Shown: piece by piece, positions 17,665-24,307 of the stretch
Layout: each line of letters begins with the position of its first letter
How positions within the stretch are numbered: position 1 is the stretch's first letter
NCBI GenBank assembly: GCA_003724275.1
Contig: RHFA01000102.1
Span: forward strand, 1 to 33,116
DNA from: Thaumarchaeota archaeon S13
GTDB lineage: Archaea; Thermoproteota; Nitrososphaeria; Nitrososphaerales; Nitrosopumilaceae
Reading direction: 5' to 3'
Length of the DNA: 33,116 nucleotides
Notes under the pieces: model-generated
The model's database searches: none
What the model was told of the DNA's origin: nothing
The model's input: the letters and a program-made list of their open reading frames with translations, nothing else
Program-made: the position numbers and the translations under genes

Positions 17665-17672
17665 CTTAAATT
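17665..17672 (+). promoter_or_regulatory. TATA-like box of ArdC-like gene
   Basis: CTTAAATT ends 21 bases before ATG 17694, consistent with a leaderless transcript divergent from corA. Confidence 0.45.
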
Positions 17673-17693
17673 CGGCGTCGCGCGGGTACGTCG

Positions 17694-18725
17694 ATGGGCA
17701 GGACACGCAAGCCCGCGCCCCGCGCGAGGCCCTCGGGAAACACGCCCCGCGCCGACCTCGTCCTGCGCCGCCTTGTTGACGAGTTCAAGAGCGGGGGGAT
17801 CACCGAGACCATCAGCAAGGTGGCCATCCTGAAGGACCCCAACGACAACCGCCCGTGCATGTCATGGTCCCTCAAGAACCGCGTGCTCATGGTGGGGCAG
17901 GGCACGTTTGACGCCAGGAACGTCGCGCAGTGGAACAGGGTCAACCGCAGGGTCATCGCGCGCAGGTCTGCAATCTATATCATAAAGCCGCTCTATGCGT
18001 ACTCGTGCGCGCACTGCGCAAAGGGCGCCGCGCGCGAGGCGCACCTCCGCTACGCAAGGCCATCGGGCCTCTTTGAGTGCGCGGCATGCGGCCTCTCGGT
18101 GGAGCCGCGCGCGGTCCGCGGCGGGTCTGATCCTGCCGTCCTGCGCAGAATCCGCGGGTTTGGGTGCCAGCCGGAGTTTCGCGTCGAGGACACGGTGGGC
18201 GACGCGCTTCCCGAGTACGCGCCCGCACGCCCGCCGCCGCTCCACGGCGTCGCCGCAAAGTGGGGCATACAGGTCAAGTACCAGGTGGATCCGAGCGGGT
18301 CGAGCCTTGGAAGCTATGAGGCGCGCTCGAACACCATACACCTCGGCACCGAGAGCCCTTGGGTCTTTTTTCACGAGATAAGCCACGCCGCAGACAGCAT
18401 GGTCCTTGCGCGCTCGGGGCGCGCGCTAAAGGGCGGCCAGGATCCCATCCAGGAGGCCGTCGCGCAGCTCTCGGCATGCGTCCTCTCAGAGATGTACGGC
18501 ATGGGCTCCACTCGCGCGCACACGCGCGACTATATCCGCGCCCAGGCCAGGGGATCAGGCGAGCGCGAGCTCGTGCGCCTCGCGCTTGACGTGCTAGACA
18601 GGGTCGAGGGCGTGCTTGGCCTCATTCTCTCCACGGCGCAGGAACTTGGCGGCGCCACGGCGTCAGGCCAGGAGGATGGCCATTGCGGCGACGGCGCACG
18701 AGCCGGCAAAATACGGGACCATTAG
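17694..18725 (+). CDS. ArdC-like protein: putative ssDNA-binding N-domain, zinc ribbon, HExxH metallopeptidase
   Basis: 343 residues. Three parts are visible. Residues ~20-100 resemble the ArdC N-terminal ssDNA-binding domain (a WSLKN segment and an Asn-x-x-x-Trp followed by a basic strand ending YIIKPL). Residues ~104-138 are a CxxC/CxxC zinc ribbon (CAHC and CAAC). Residues ~195-290 are a zincin domain with FFHEISHAAD, giving the HExxH zinc site, and a later Glu-containing helix (QEAVAQLSACVLSEMYG) likely to supply the third ligand. ArdC proteins are plasmid antirestriction factors, but chromosomal relatives occur, so this may be a house gene acting on DNA or DNA-bound proteins. The zinc ribbon between the two domains is unusual. 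The last ~60 bases overlap the 3' end of the convergent A24 peptidase gene. Family assignment is moderate; substrate unknown. Confidence 0.6.
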   Translation: MGRTRKPAPRARPSGNTPRADLVLRRLVDEFKSGGITETISKVAILKDPNDNRPCMSWSLKNRVLMVGQGTFDARNVAQWNRVNRRVIARRSAIYIIKPLYAYSCAHCAKGAAREAHLRYARPSGLFECAACGLSVEPRAVRGGSDPAVLRRIRGFGCQPEFRVEDTVGDALPEYAPARPPPLHGVAAKWGIQVKYQVDPSGSSLGSYEARSNTIHLGTESPWVFFHEISHAADSMVLARSGRALKGGQDPIQEAVAQLSACVLSEMYGMGSTRAHTRDYIRAQARGSGERELVRLALDVLDRVEGVLGLILSTAQELGGATASGQEDGHCGDGARAGKIRDH

Positions 18726-19358
18726 CGGGATCACGGATATGACATACTCTGTCCGGGCCATGATCTCCGCCGAGTCCGGCGGGCCGGGAAGGAGGGCCAG
18801 CCTCCTGCGCCCCCCGCGCGTCACCTCGCCCGCAAAGCAAAACCTCTCGCCCCGCCTCCTCCGGCGGACCACGAGGAGCGCGGCGGCCTTGCGGATCGCC
18901 GGCTCGTCAACGCCGCCAAATATGCTCCCCGTGCGCGCAAGCTCGGCGAGGTTTGGCACGACGGTGCGCGCAATGTGCGCGGCCCCGGCGGCCAGGGCGG
19001 CCACGAGCATGGCCACGGGAAGGGCGGGAATCCCCGCCGCGCTGGGGACCAGGACGCCAGAGATGGCGATCATGGCCGCGTCCCCCCTGGCCACCAGGGT
19101 GCCGCGCAGCGACATGGCGCCCACGGCGCACGCGACGCCCATCCACGCGGCGTCGTGCGGCTGCGGCCACGCCCCCTGCGCGGCCCAGCGCACGGCGAGG
19201 AACGCCGCGCACGCGACTCCCATGAGCGCCAGGGCCCAGTGCGGGATTCCGCGCTCGCGCAGGTCATAGAGCGCCGCCACTCCCACCATGGACGCGGCCA
19301 GGACGGCGCCTGCGGCGGCCCCGTCTAGCAACCCGCGTCCCCCGCCGCGCACGCGCAC
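18663..19358 (-). CDS. A24-family (prepilin/preflagellin peptidase-like) membrane protein
   Basis: 231 residues from GTG 19358, or 222 from TTG 19331, which overlaps the upstream stop and follows a G-rich site. It is strongly hydrophobic with about six transmembrane segments. Two features fit A24 aspartyl peptidases such as archaeal FlaK/PibD: Asp32 in YDLRERGIPHW at the end of the first helix, and Asp93 in ARGDAAM, corresponding to the GxGD motif (the first Gly is Ala). These enzymes cut class III signal peptides of pilins and archaellins at the cytoplasmic face. The pilin-like protein at 292-3312 would be a natural substrate. It is the last gene of a leftward operon with regulators (19325-22054), overlapping the preceding gene. 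Confidence 0.65.
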   Translation of the reverse strand: MRVRGGGRGLLDGAAAGAVLAASMVGVAALYDLRERGIPHWALALMGVACAAFLAVRWAAQGAWPQPHDAAWMGVACAVGAMSLRGTLVARGDAAMIAISGVLVPSAAGIPALPVAMLVAALAAGAAHIARTVVPNLAELARTGSIFGGVDEPAIRKAAALLVVRRRRRGERFCFAGEVTRGGRRRLALLPGPPDSAEIMARTEYVISVIPLMVPYFAGSCAVAAMAILLA

Positions 19359-20143
19359 GTGATCAGCCGCGAGGCGCCCTCGAGCGTGTCGCGCTCGTCA
19401 ATGACGGCGTGCAGGGACGAGAGGACGTGGGAGTTTCGCGCAAAGAGCGGGTGCGCGTGGTCCGGGGATATTATGGCGCAGCGCATGCTCTTGTTGACCG
19501 TGATCATCCCCTGCCCCTCGAGCTCCCAGAGGGCGCGCATGATCTTGGTCTTGCTGCACTCTGGAAACTTTCGGGCGCACATCATTGCGGTGCACGGGAT
19601 GGACATGACTGCCCTTGTGCGCCTGACGCCGGCATGGCATGCGCACCCGTCGCCGCAGACCGTGGCGTTCTCTGGCCTCTGTGCGCCGTACGAGCTCACA
19701 ACCGAGGCCACGCACAGCGCAAAGGGGCTGAGGCGCCACCGCAGCGCAAACGCCGCCCACCGGCCCGCAGGGGTGAGCCTCATGCAGACCATCTTTTTCC
19801 GGTCGCCGGGCACGGGGATTCCCATCCCGCGCGCGTCAGTCAGCAGCACAAACCCCTCGGGCATGTCCGCGCGGCCTGCGCACCTCTCAACCTCCACAAG
19901 GCACGTCGAGCGCATCATGTCGCGAAAGCCCCTAAACCCGCGCATCTCGCCGTGCAGGACTGCCATGCTTGAAGTCCCGGAGCTCTCGCCCACGAGCAGC
20001 AGGATGAGGAGCCTGTGCAGGCGCCCGCCGAGCTTCACCCCCCTGACGCCCAAGAGCCCGCCGGCGCCGCTCGTGCGCGCGCCTCGCGAGGCGGGGACAA
20101 ACGTCCCGTCCTCAAAGCTTCTCTGAACTGAGGATGCACACAT
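19325..20143 (-). CDS. Unknown protein with putative winged-helix DNA-binding segments
   Basis: 272 residues, from ATG 20143. I do not recognise a family. Two regions look like winged-helix folds: residues ~38-135 (a helical LHRLLILLLVGE start and a strand pair around the MVCMRLTPAGRWAAF segment) and ~195-235 (CSKTKIMRALWELEGQGMI, then VNKSMRCAIISPDH). The second is the clearer helix-turn-helix and wing. Cysteines (CGDGCACHAG, near residue 165) could bind metal. The start overlaps the ParB-like gene by 32 bases and the end overlaps the A24 peptidase gene by 34, so it belongs to the same operon and is probably a transcription regulator made with them. That role is inference. Confidence 0.5.
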   Translation of the reverse strand: MCASSVQRSFEDGTFVPASRGARTSGAGGLLGVRGVKLGGRLHRLLILLLVGESSGTSSMAVLHGEMRGFRGFRDMMRSTCLVEVERCAGRADMPEGFVLLTDARGMGIPVPGDRKKMVCMRLTPAGRWAAFALRWRLSPFALCVASVVSSYGAQRPENATVCGDGCACHAGVRRTRAVMSIPCTAMMCARKFPECSKTKIMRALWELEGQGMITVNKSMRCAIISPDHAHPLFARNSHVLSSLHAVIDERDTLEGASRLITCACAAGDAGC

Positions 20144-21227
20144 GCAGCTTTCTCCTCTTTAGCTCTGGAACCAGCTTTTCCAGCTCTGACGGCTTGAACT
20201 CGCCAATGTGGATCACGCCCTTTCTTGCGCGCATGAACTTTATGGACCTTGCGGGCACCTGGTATATCCCCTCCTCGCCGTCTATTCGCCTTGCGTACAC
20301 CACGCCCTCGCCCTCCGAGTCCTCCAGGAGGTATGCGCGCATCTTTGAGTCGACATAGATCGTCGACCCGTGCGGGCACTTGAATGCTATCCTCCTGCTG
20401 CCTGCGGGCGCCTTGGAGCCGGCCTCGACCATGGTTCCCTCCTCCGGCGCGCCTGCCTCCTCCCCGTCGCCGCGCGCGGGCCTGCCCCGCGTCCCCTCGC
20501 TGCGCGTCATTAGCGTGACAGACACGGGCTCCTCCTCGACGACGTCCTTCCTGCTGTTGTGCGTCTGCCTGATGCGGGCCTCCATCATGGTGGGCCACAC
20601 AAACCTGTGCTCAGACCCGCCGCTCGTCTCGCCCACAATCTCGCGAAGCGCAATGGCGGCGTCGTGCTGCGAGTCCACGTGCTGCCTAAAGACCCACTCT
20701 AGGAGCGACATGGGAAACGTGTGGTGCACCTCATAGTAGACGGCCGACAGGTCCTTGATCAGGCACCCCAGCTCGTCAAGAGCGCTCTCGTTCACCGTGA
20801 ACTGCAGTATCCTCGACGTGAGCCTGTTCATGCTCAGCCGCCCCAATATCGACTCGTCGCTGTCGTTGAGCTTTCTCATGTACACTATGGCCCGCAGGAG
20901 CTGCACGGGGTTTGGGGGCGCGTTCATGTTGTGGCGCACGTGCATCGCGATCACCTCCTGCTCGCTTTTGGCCTTGTGGACCCTTGCGGCTATGGTCTTC
21001 TTGCCGCTCCTGCGGTGGGCCTCGACTATGAGGTGCCCGTCGATTATGTACTTGTGGTCGCCAAGGGTCGCCACCACCACGGTCTTTTCCGTGCCATTCT
21101 TGGCGATGTCAGCGGAGACGTGCGCGGTCTGCTTGCGCGAATGCATGTGTATGTGGACGGGCGCCCCCTCCAGCTCGTCTATCCTGAGGGTTCGAAGCCC
21201 GCCCTGCTCGCCGCCCTTGCCGCTCAA
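20112..21227 (-). CDS. ParB/Srx-fold domain protein
   Basis: 371 residues. Residues ~10-115 match the ParB N-terminal fold: strand VVVATLGDHKYIIDGH, then EAHRRSGKKTIAARV, then a helical segment (VRHNMNAPPNPVQLLRAIVYMRKL) as in ParB-like proteins. The CTP-binding GERR motif of true partition ParB is replaced by DGHLIVEAHRR, so CTP-switch activity is doubtful. The middle is charged and low-complexity (~225-275). Residues ~280-371 form a beta-rich domain of unknown type (FKCPHGSTIYVD to the end). TTG 21227 overlaps the TFB-like stop in TTGA, so translation is coupled. No ParA neighbour or parS array is visible. In this operon a regulatory DNA-binding role is as likely as segregation. Confidence 0.6.
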   Translation of the reverse strand: MSGKGGEQGGLRTLRIDELEGAPVHIHMHSRKQTAHVSADIAKNGTEKTVVVATLGDHKYIIDGHLIVEAHRRSGKKTIAARVHKAKSEQEVIAMHVRHNMNAPPNPVQLLRAIVYMRKLNDSDESILGRLSMNRLTSRILQFTVNESALDELGCLIKDLSAVYYEVHHTFPMSLLEWVFRQHVDSQHDAAIALREIVGETSGGSEHRFVWPTMMEARIRQTHNSRKDVVEEEPVSVTLMTRSEGTRGRPARGDGEEAGAPEEGTMVEAGSKAPAGSRRIAFKCPHGSTIYVDSKMRAYLLEDSEGEGVVYARRIDGEEGIYQVPARSIKFMRARKGVIHIGEFKPSELEKLVPELKRRKLHVCILSSEKL

Positions 21228-22054
21228 TACCTGACGTCCCCCCTCACGGAATCAAAGACGCGGTTTCCCAGGACGGCGCGAAAAGTGCCCCTCGTGCGGT
21301 TCTTTTCGCTCATCGAGGCCGGGAACGTCGAGTACTTTTGGCGTGCCTTCCTCCACAGCATCTCCCTGTCACGGCCGTCGAGGCCAAGGTTCCTCGACGC
21401 CGCGTTGAGAAAGGTGTTAAAGTAAAAGCCAGGCGCACTGTACCCGCTGTAGAGGCCGAGCCTCCTCGCGTCGACTGCGAGCATGCCGTATATCTTTAGG
21501 GCGCTGTGGGTGCTCCGGAGGTTGCAGCAGTCCCCGATGGCGGCCCGCAGGTCGGCCTCGTTTATGACGCATGCGCCCCTCTCGCGGCACGTGTTGTAAA
21601 AGGCGAAAAACAGTATGTGTGACGGGCGGTGGCCCGTGTTGCGCCTGAGCCTGGAAAAGACAAACTCCACCTCGCTCCTCACGGACTCCATGATCCCAAA
21701 GCGCTCGGCAATGTGGCGTATCCTCTGGCGCCACACGCGGTCCGCATTGCCCTTCCCGTACACGACCCTTGCCTTGCCGCGCAGCCTCGGGCTTGCGGTC
21801 CCTAAAAGCTCCGGCACGCCTGCGGCGCCCCGCAGGGGGGCAGTGCGCCCGTCATCCTCGTGCGAGGAGGCTCCTGCCCACTCTATCCTCCCCACGACAT
21901 TCCCAAACACCCTGCACACAATCTCGCCCTCCCCCTCGCACTGGACCAGGCAGCGGGTCCCGTGATACGCGCACCTCGACTCTGGCGCCTGCGGGTGCCG
22001 TGCGGCGCCCCCAAAGGCGGCCATGCGGGAGTTTTGCGCCTGACGCGTCTCCAT
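21224..22054 (-). CDS. Divergent transcription factor B (TFB)-like protein with degenerate zinc ribbon
   Basis: 276 residues from ATG 22054. The N-terminus follows the TFB zinc-ribbon plan: Cys28-x-x-His31-Gly, sixteen residues, then EGEIVCRVFGNVV, where Cys47 is followed by Phe50 instead of Cys. One zinc ligand is thus lost and another is His. The region after it (RIEWAG) sits where TFB has its B-reader. Residues ~108-265 have the helical pattern of two cyclin repeats: IRHIAERFGI, then HILFFAFYNTCRERG (compare the YxACR helix of TFB), and a second set around FYFNTFLNAASRNLGL. TFB recruits RNA polymerase to TBP-bound promoters; thaumarchaea carry several paralogues, some gene-specific. It heads an operon with the ParB-fold protein. 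Recognition is by pattern only, so moderate. Confidence 0.55.
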   Translation of the reverse strand: METRQAQNSRMAAFGGAARHPQAPESRCAYHGTRCLVQCEGEGEIVCRVFGNVVGRIEWAGASSHEDDGRTAPLRGAAGVPELLGTASPRLRGKARVVYGKGNADRVWRQRIRHIAERFGIMESVRSEVEFVFSRLRRNTGHRPSHILFFAFYNTCRERGACVINEADLRAAIGDCCNLRSTHSALKIYGMLAVDARRLGLYSGYSAPGFYFNTFLNAASRNLGLDGRDREMLWRKARQKYSTFPASMSEKNRTRGTFRAVLGNRVFDSVRGDVRY

Positions 22055-22080
22055 ATCCTCGCCTTGCCATGAAAATACTA

Positions 22081-22092
22081 GTTATTAAATTT
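22081..22092 (-). promoter_or_regulatory. TATA-like box of the TFB-like operon
   Basis: Minus strand AAATTTAATAAC, ending 26 bases before ATG 22054. It differs by one base from the AAGTTTAATAA element of the TSP3-repeat genes followed by C, so the same basal factors may read both. Confidence 0.5.
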
Positions 22093-22115
22093 GTCCATCA
22101 GCTCTGAAATCCGCA

Positions 22116-22127
22116 CCTGGGCCCAGG
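22116..22127. promoter_or_regulatory. Perfect 12-bp palindrome upstream of TFB-like operon
   Basis: CCTGGGCCCAGG is a perfect palindrome 24 bases upstream of the operon's TATA-like box and also downstream of the 3' end of the CARF-like gene. A second pair in the spacer, CCAGGCG at 22123 and CGCCTGG at 22174, and GCCCCC/GGGGGC at 22152 and 22163 make a nest of inverted repeats. It could be an operator for the operon or a transcript-end structure. Confidence 0.3.
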
Positions 22128-22205
22128 CGTGGGCGGGGCTCCCAGGAACAGGCCCCCTGCGCGGGGGCGCCCGCGCCTGGCCGCCCCCTGCGCCCGTGGG
22201 GCCCC

Positions 22206-22943
22206 CTAGAGGAGGATCTCCGTGGCGTTCCTGCCCTCCTCGGTGAGCGAGACCCAGCGGTTCCTGCCCACCTTTTTGACCTCGACAAACCCCCACGCCT
22301 CCAGCGGCCGTATTATCCCCTTGTCAAGCATGGCAAACCTGGCCTGCGAGTAGTTGGCCCCCGTCGAGCCCACGCTTATGATCCCCTGCCTGTCGGCCGC
22401 CTCGGCGAGCTCCTTTTTTGTGATCTTGCCGCCCCTCTCGGCCATGATGCCGAGCGTCCTGACAAGCCTCTCCTCGGGAATCCTGATCTCGTACGAGGGT
22501 ATCGGGACGATCTCCCTTATGCCCGTGGAGGCCGGCTCGCCCTCAAAGCCGGCATAGTCACGGGCCTCGGCGTAGAACGGCTTGACGCCCCTGCCCTCGC
22601 CAAACATCATTGCGGCCATCATGCCGGCCACGGCCTGTATCTTTGAGCCCGACGCGAGGTTCACAAAGACGTCGTTGCCCTCCTCCCTCTCGAGTATGCC
22701 CCTGACGGCCCTGATGATCCCAAAGAGCGACCGCCGGTCATGGGCCTCGCGGGCAACGGCGATCCCCTCGCCCTCTAGGGCCGCGGCGACGCGCTCGATT
22801 ATGCCCGTGGCCCTGTCCTCGTTTGGCTTGTCGTGGACGAGCAGCCACACGCGCTCGGCCTTTAGCTCCACTGCGGGCAAGACTATGCGGTCAATCTCGT
22901 ACCCCACTGGCGCCACGTGGACGCGTGCCCTTACCAGCCCCAT
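22206..22943 (-). CDS. CARF-like ligand-sensing winged-helix regulator (DUF6293/HFX_2341-like)
   Basis: 245 residues from ATG 22943; the frame is open further upstream but crosses the promoter and the divergent gene. Residues ~7-140 form a Rossmann-like sensor: VHVAPVGYEIDRIVLP at the start, a WLLVHDKPNEDRA loop, and FVNLASGSKIQAVAG at ~93-106, the position where CARF proteins have their nucleotide-binding SGG/SGS-K loop. The C-terminal third is a winged helix (LVRTLGIMAERGGKITKKELAEAA, then a wing ending NRWVSLTEEGR). Related archaeal proteins are annotated as HFX_2341/DUF6293 transcription regulators, and the layout resembles Csa3 of CRISPR systems. No CRISPR genes are in the window, so it may sense another nucleotide-like ligand. 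Divergent from a PIN gene, with a near-palindrome between. Confidence 0.65.
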   Translation of the reverse strand: MGLVRARVHVAPVGYEIDRIVLPAVELKAERVWLLVHDKPNEDRATGIIERVAAALEGEGIAVAREAHDRRSLFGIIRAVRGILEREEGNDVFVNLASGSKIQAVAGMMAAMMFGEGRGVKPFYAEARDYAGFEGEPASTGIREIVPIPSYEIRIPEERLVRTLGIMAERGGKITKKELAEAADRQGIISVGSTGANYSQARFAMLDKGIIRPLEAWGFVEVKKVGRNRWVSLTEEGRNATEILL

Positions 22944-22952
22944 TGTATGTTC

Positions 22953-22964
22953 AGTATGCACACT
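22953..22964. promoter_or_regulatory. Near-palindromic putative operator between CARF-like and PIN genes
   Basis: AGTATGCACACT matches its own reverse complement at 5 of 6 base pairs. It lies between the TATA-like block and the start codon of the CARF-like gene, where a bound dimer would block initiation. Autoregulation by the winged-helix protein is the simplest reading. Confidence 0.35.
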
Positions 22965-22970
22965 ATGACA

Positions 22971-22986
22971 ATGATACATAATAAAC
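22971..22986. promoter_or_regulatory. AT-rich block serving both divergent genes
   Basis: The only AT-rich stretch in the spacer. On the plus strand ACATAATAAAC ends 19 bases before ATG 23006, and on the minus strand TTTATTATGTAT lies about 30 bases before ATG 22943. Two overlapping TATA boxes would make the two genes compete for, or share, factors. Confidence 0.4.
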
Positions 22987-23005
22987 CTTGCCCGATCTGG
23001 CAGGC

Positions 23006-23419
23006 ATGGGACAGTCGATCGCCCTGGACACGTGCGTGGTGATAGCAATGCTCGAGAGGCCCGGCCTGGCGAGGTCGCTGCGCTCGTCCCTGAGGGGCAA
23101 GCGGGCCGGCGTGGTCCTGCCCGACACGGTCCTCTCTGAGGTCCGACGCGTGCGCGGGCATGGGGCCCGGACTGTCCTGGCAAGGGTGGAGCGCCTCCTT
23201 GGCCGCCGCGTCTCGGTCGCCGTCACGGGGGCCGCGCACAGGAGGCACGCCGGCGAGATACGCTCGCGCTATGCAGTGTGCCACGCCGGCGACAACCTGA
23301 TCGTGGCCGTCTGCTCCTCGCTCGACCTCGTCCTCGTCACGTTTGACCGCATGCTATTGCAGGCCTGCTCGTTTGTGGGCATCGCCGCGCTCCACCCTGC
23401 CGAGATGGGGGGGCTCTAG
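23006..23419 (+). CDS. PIN-domain protein (VapC-like putative ribonuclease)
   Basis: 137 residues from ATG 23006. The four conserved acidic positions of the PIN fold are present: Asp8 in LDTCVV, Glu45 in LSEV, Asp96 in GDNLIVA and Asp114 in VTFD. They coordinate the metal used to cut RNA. The size equals a VapC toxin, but no small VapB-like antitoxin gene is adjacent on either side, so a stand-alone PIN RNase (as in archaeal rRNA processing or RNA decay) is as likely. It is divergent from the CARF-like regulator, which may control it. Its stop is followed directly by the next gene's possible GTG start. Confidence 0.8.
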   Translation: MGQSIALDTCVVIAMLERPGLARSLRSSLRGKRAGVVLPDTVLSEVRRVRGHGARTVLARVERLLGRRVSVAVTGAAHRRHAGEIRSRYAVCHAGDNLIVAVCSSLDLVLVTFDRMLLQACSFVGIAALHPAEMGGL

Positions 23420-23488
23420 GTGCGCGCCGTCCCTGCGCTCCAGTGGCCGCCGGCGGGGGCTCCCCCAGGCCCTCCGGGCGCCGCCGCG

Positions 23489-23926
23489 ATGGCCGCGCGC
23501 CGCCGCGCGCGCCAGGCCGCAGTCCTCGTGGATCCCGTGCCCGCACAGGCGACCGCCGAGGCGGCCTCGAAGCACCAAAACATAACCTATAGCCTGGTCA
23601 ACGGCCCGCGCCACGTGCGCGAGAGGCCGATCGACCTTGCCGGCGCGCTGCGCGAGATGGACGGCCTCAGCCACGGCACAGAGAACTTTATGCAGCTCAC
23701 AAACCACGACGCCGCCAGGGACGGCTATGTCCAGTTTCTCCGCCTGGGCGACGCCTGGTGGTACGCGGACATACCGATCCACGCGGCCAATGACTGGACG
23801 GGCTATGTGTGGGGCTGCGAGACGCCGACGCGCCCGCTGGCCGACACGCTGCGCCTCTTTTTTGAGGACAGAGGCCGCCGCTCTCCATCTCTGGCGTGCC
23901 CGGGGGCACAAGGTCGCTTGCCATAG
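23489..23926 (+). CDS. Conserved-looking protein of unknown function; C-terminus runs into PEBP sequence
   Basis: 145 residues from ATG 23489; GTG 23420 directly after the PIN stop would add 23 Pro/Ala-rich residues of poor quality. The core (KHQNITYSLVNGPRHVRERP through EMDGLSHGTENFMQL and YVQFLRLGDAWWYADIP to ETPTRPLADTLRLFFED) is well-formed, soluble and aromatic-rich, without a motif I can name. From about 23866 the reading frame enters DNA that in the +1 frame encodes PEBP family sequence (PPLSISGVPGG), so the last ~18 residues (RGRRSPSLACP and on) look like read-through into the wrong frame. The native C-terminus was probably lost in the same event that truncated the PEBP gene. Function unknown. 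Confidence 0.5.
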   Translation: MAARRRARQAAVLVDPVPAQATAEAASKHQNITYSLVNGPRHVRERPIDLAGALREMDGLSHGTENFMQLTNHDAARDGYVQFLRLGDAWWYADIPIHAANDWTGYVWGCETPTRPLADTLRLFFEDRGRRSPSLACPGAQGRLP

Positions 23927-24240
23927 TCATGGACGACCCTGACGCCGTGGCGGCAGTCGGCAAGCAGTGGGTCCACTGGACGGCGTGGAACATCGGCGCC
24001 GGCACCGCCGAGATCGCCGGCGGCCTGCCGGCGGGGGCCGTTGAGGGCAGGACGGACTTTGGCGAGGTGGGCTATGGCGGGCCGGCGCCGCCGGACCGCG
24101 AGCACGTCTATGTCTTTTCGCTGTATGCGCTTGACGCCGAGCTGGACCTAGAGCCAGGGGCGGCCAGGGACAGCCTCGAGTCCTCGATGCGGGGCCACAT
24201 TGTGGCCACGGCGCGCCTTCGCGGCAGGTACGCGCCCTAG
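23866..24240 (+). pseudogene. PEBP (YbhB/Raf kinase inhibitor-like) gene lacking its N-terminus
   Basis: The frame opens after a TGA at 23863-23865 and encodes PPLSISGVPGGTRSLAIVMDDPDA, then QWVHWTAWNI, then DFGEVGYGGPAPPDREHVY and MRGHIVATARLRGRYAP. These are the core and C-terminal parts of the phosphatidylethanolamine-binding protein family, with the ligand-pocket DPDA, VHW and GPAPPDREH motifs intact. The family's first ~25-35 residues, which precede PPL, are missing: no start codon exists before GTG 23896, which would give 114 residues. I could not find the missing part in another frame upstream. Either a deletion joined it to the preceding gene and left a pseudogene, or a shortened PEBP is made from GTG 23896. 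Confidence 0.6.
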
Positions 24241-24270
24241 GGGACGCCCGCGCCCCCCAAATCCCACAAA

Positions 24271-24281
24271 AGACTAATAAC
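24271..24281 (+). promoter_or_regulatory. TATA-like box of aglB
   Basis: AGACTAATAAC, 26 bases before ATG 24308, in the short spacer after the PEBP remnant. It rules out the in-frame TTG at 24284 as the start. Confidence 0.4.
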
Positions 24282-24307
24282 CATTGCGCGGCGGCGCGCG
24301 CCCCGGA

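Noticed and set aside
17694..18725. Integrated plasmid or virus marked by the ArdC-like gene
   Set aside because: No integrase, replication or capsid gene, no attachment-site repeats, and neighbours are ordinary chromosomal genes in the same base composition.
22944..23183. N-terminal extension of the CARF-like gene to 23183
   Set aside because: It would run through the promoter block and the PIN gene and encodes Arg/Pro-rich sequence; ATG 22943 directly precedes the conserved first strand.
23006..23419. Classic VapBC toxin-antitoxin pair
   Set aside because: No small antitoxin-like gene on either side; the upstream gene is divergent and far too large for VapB.
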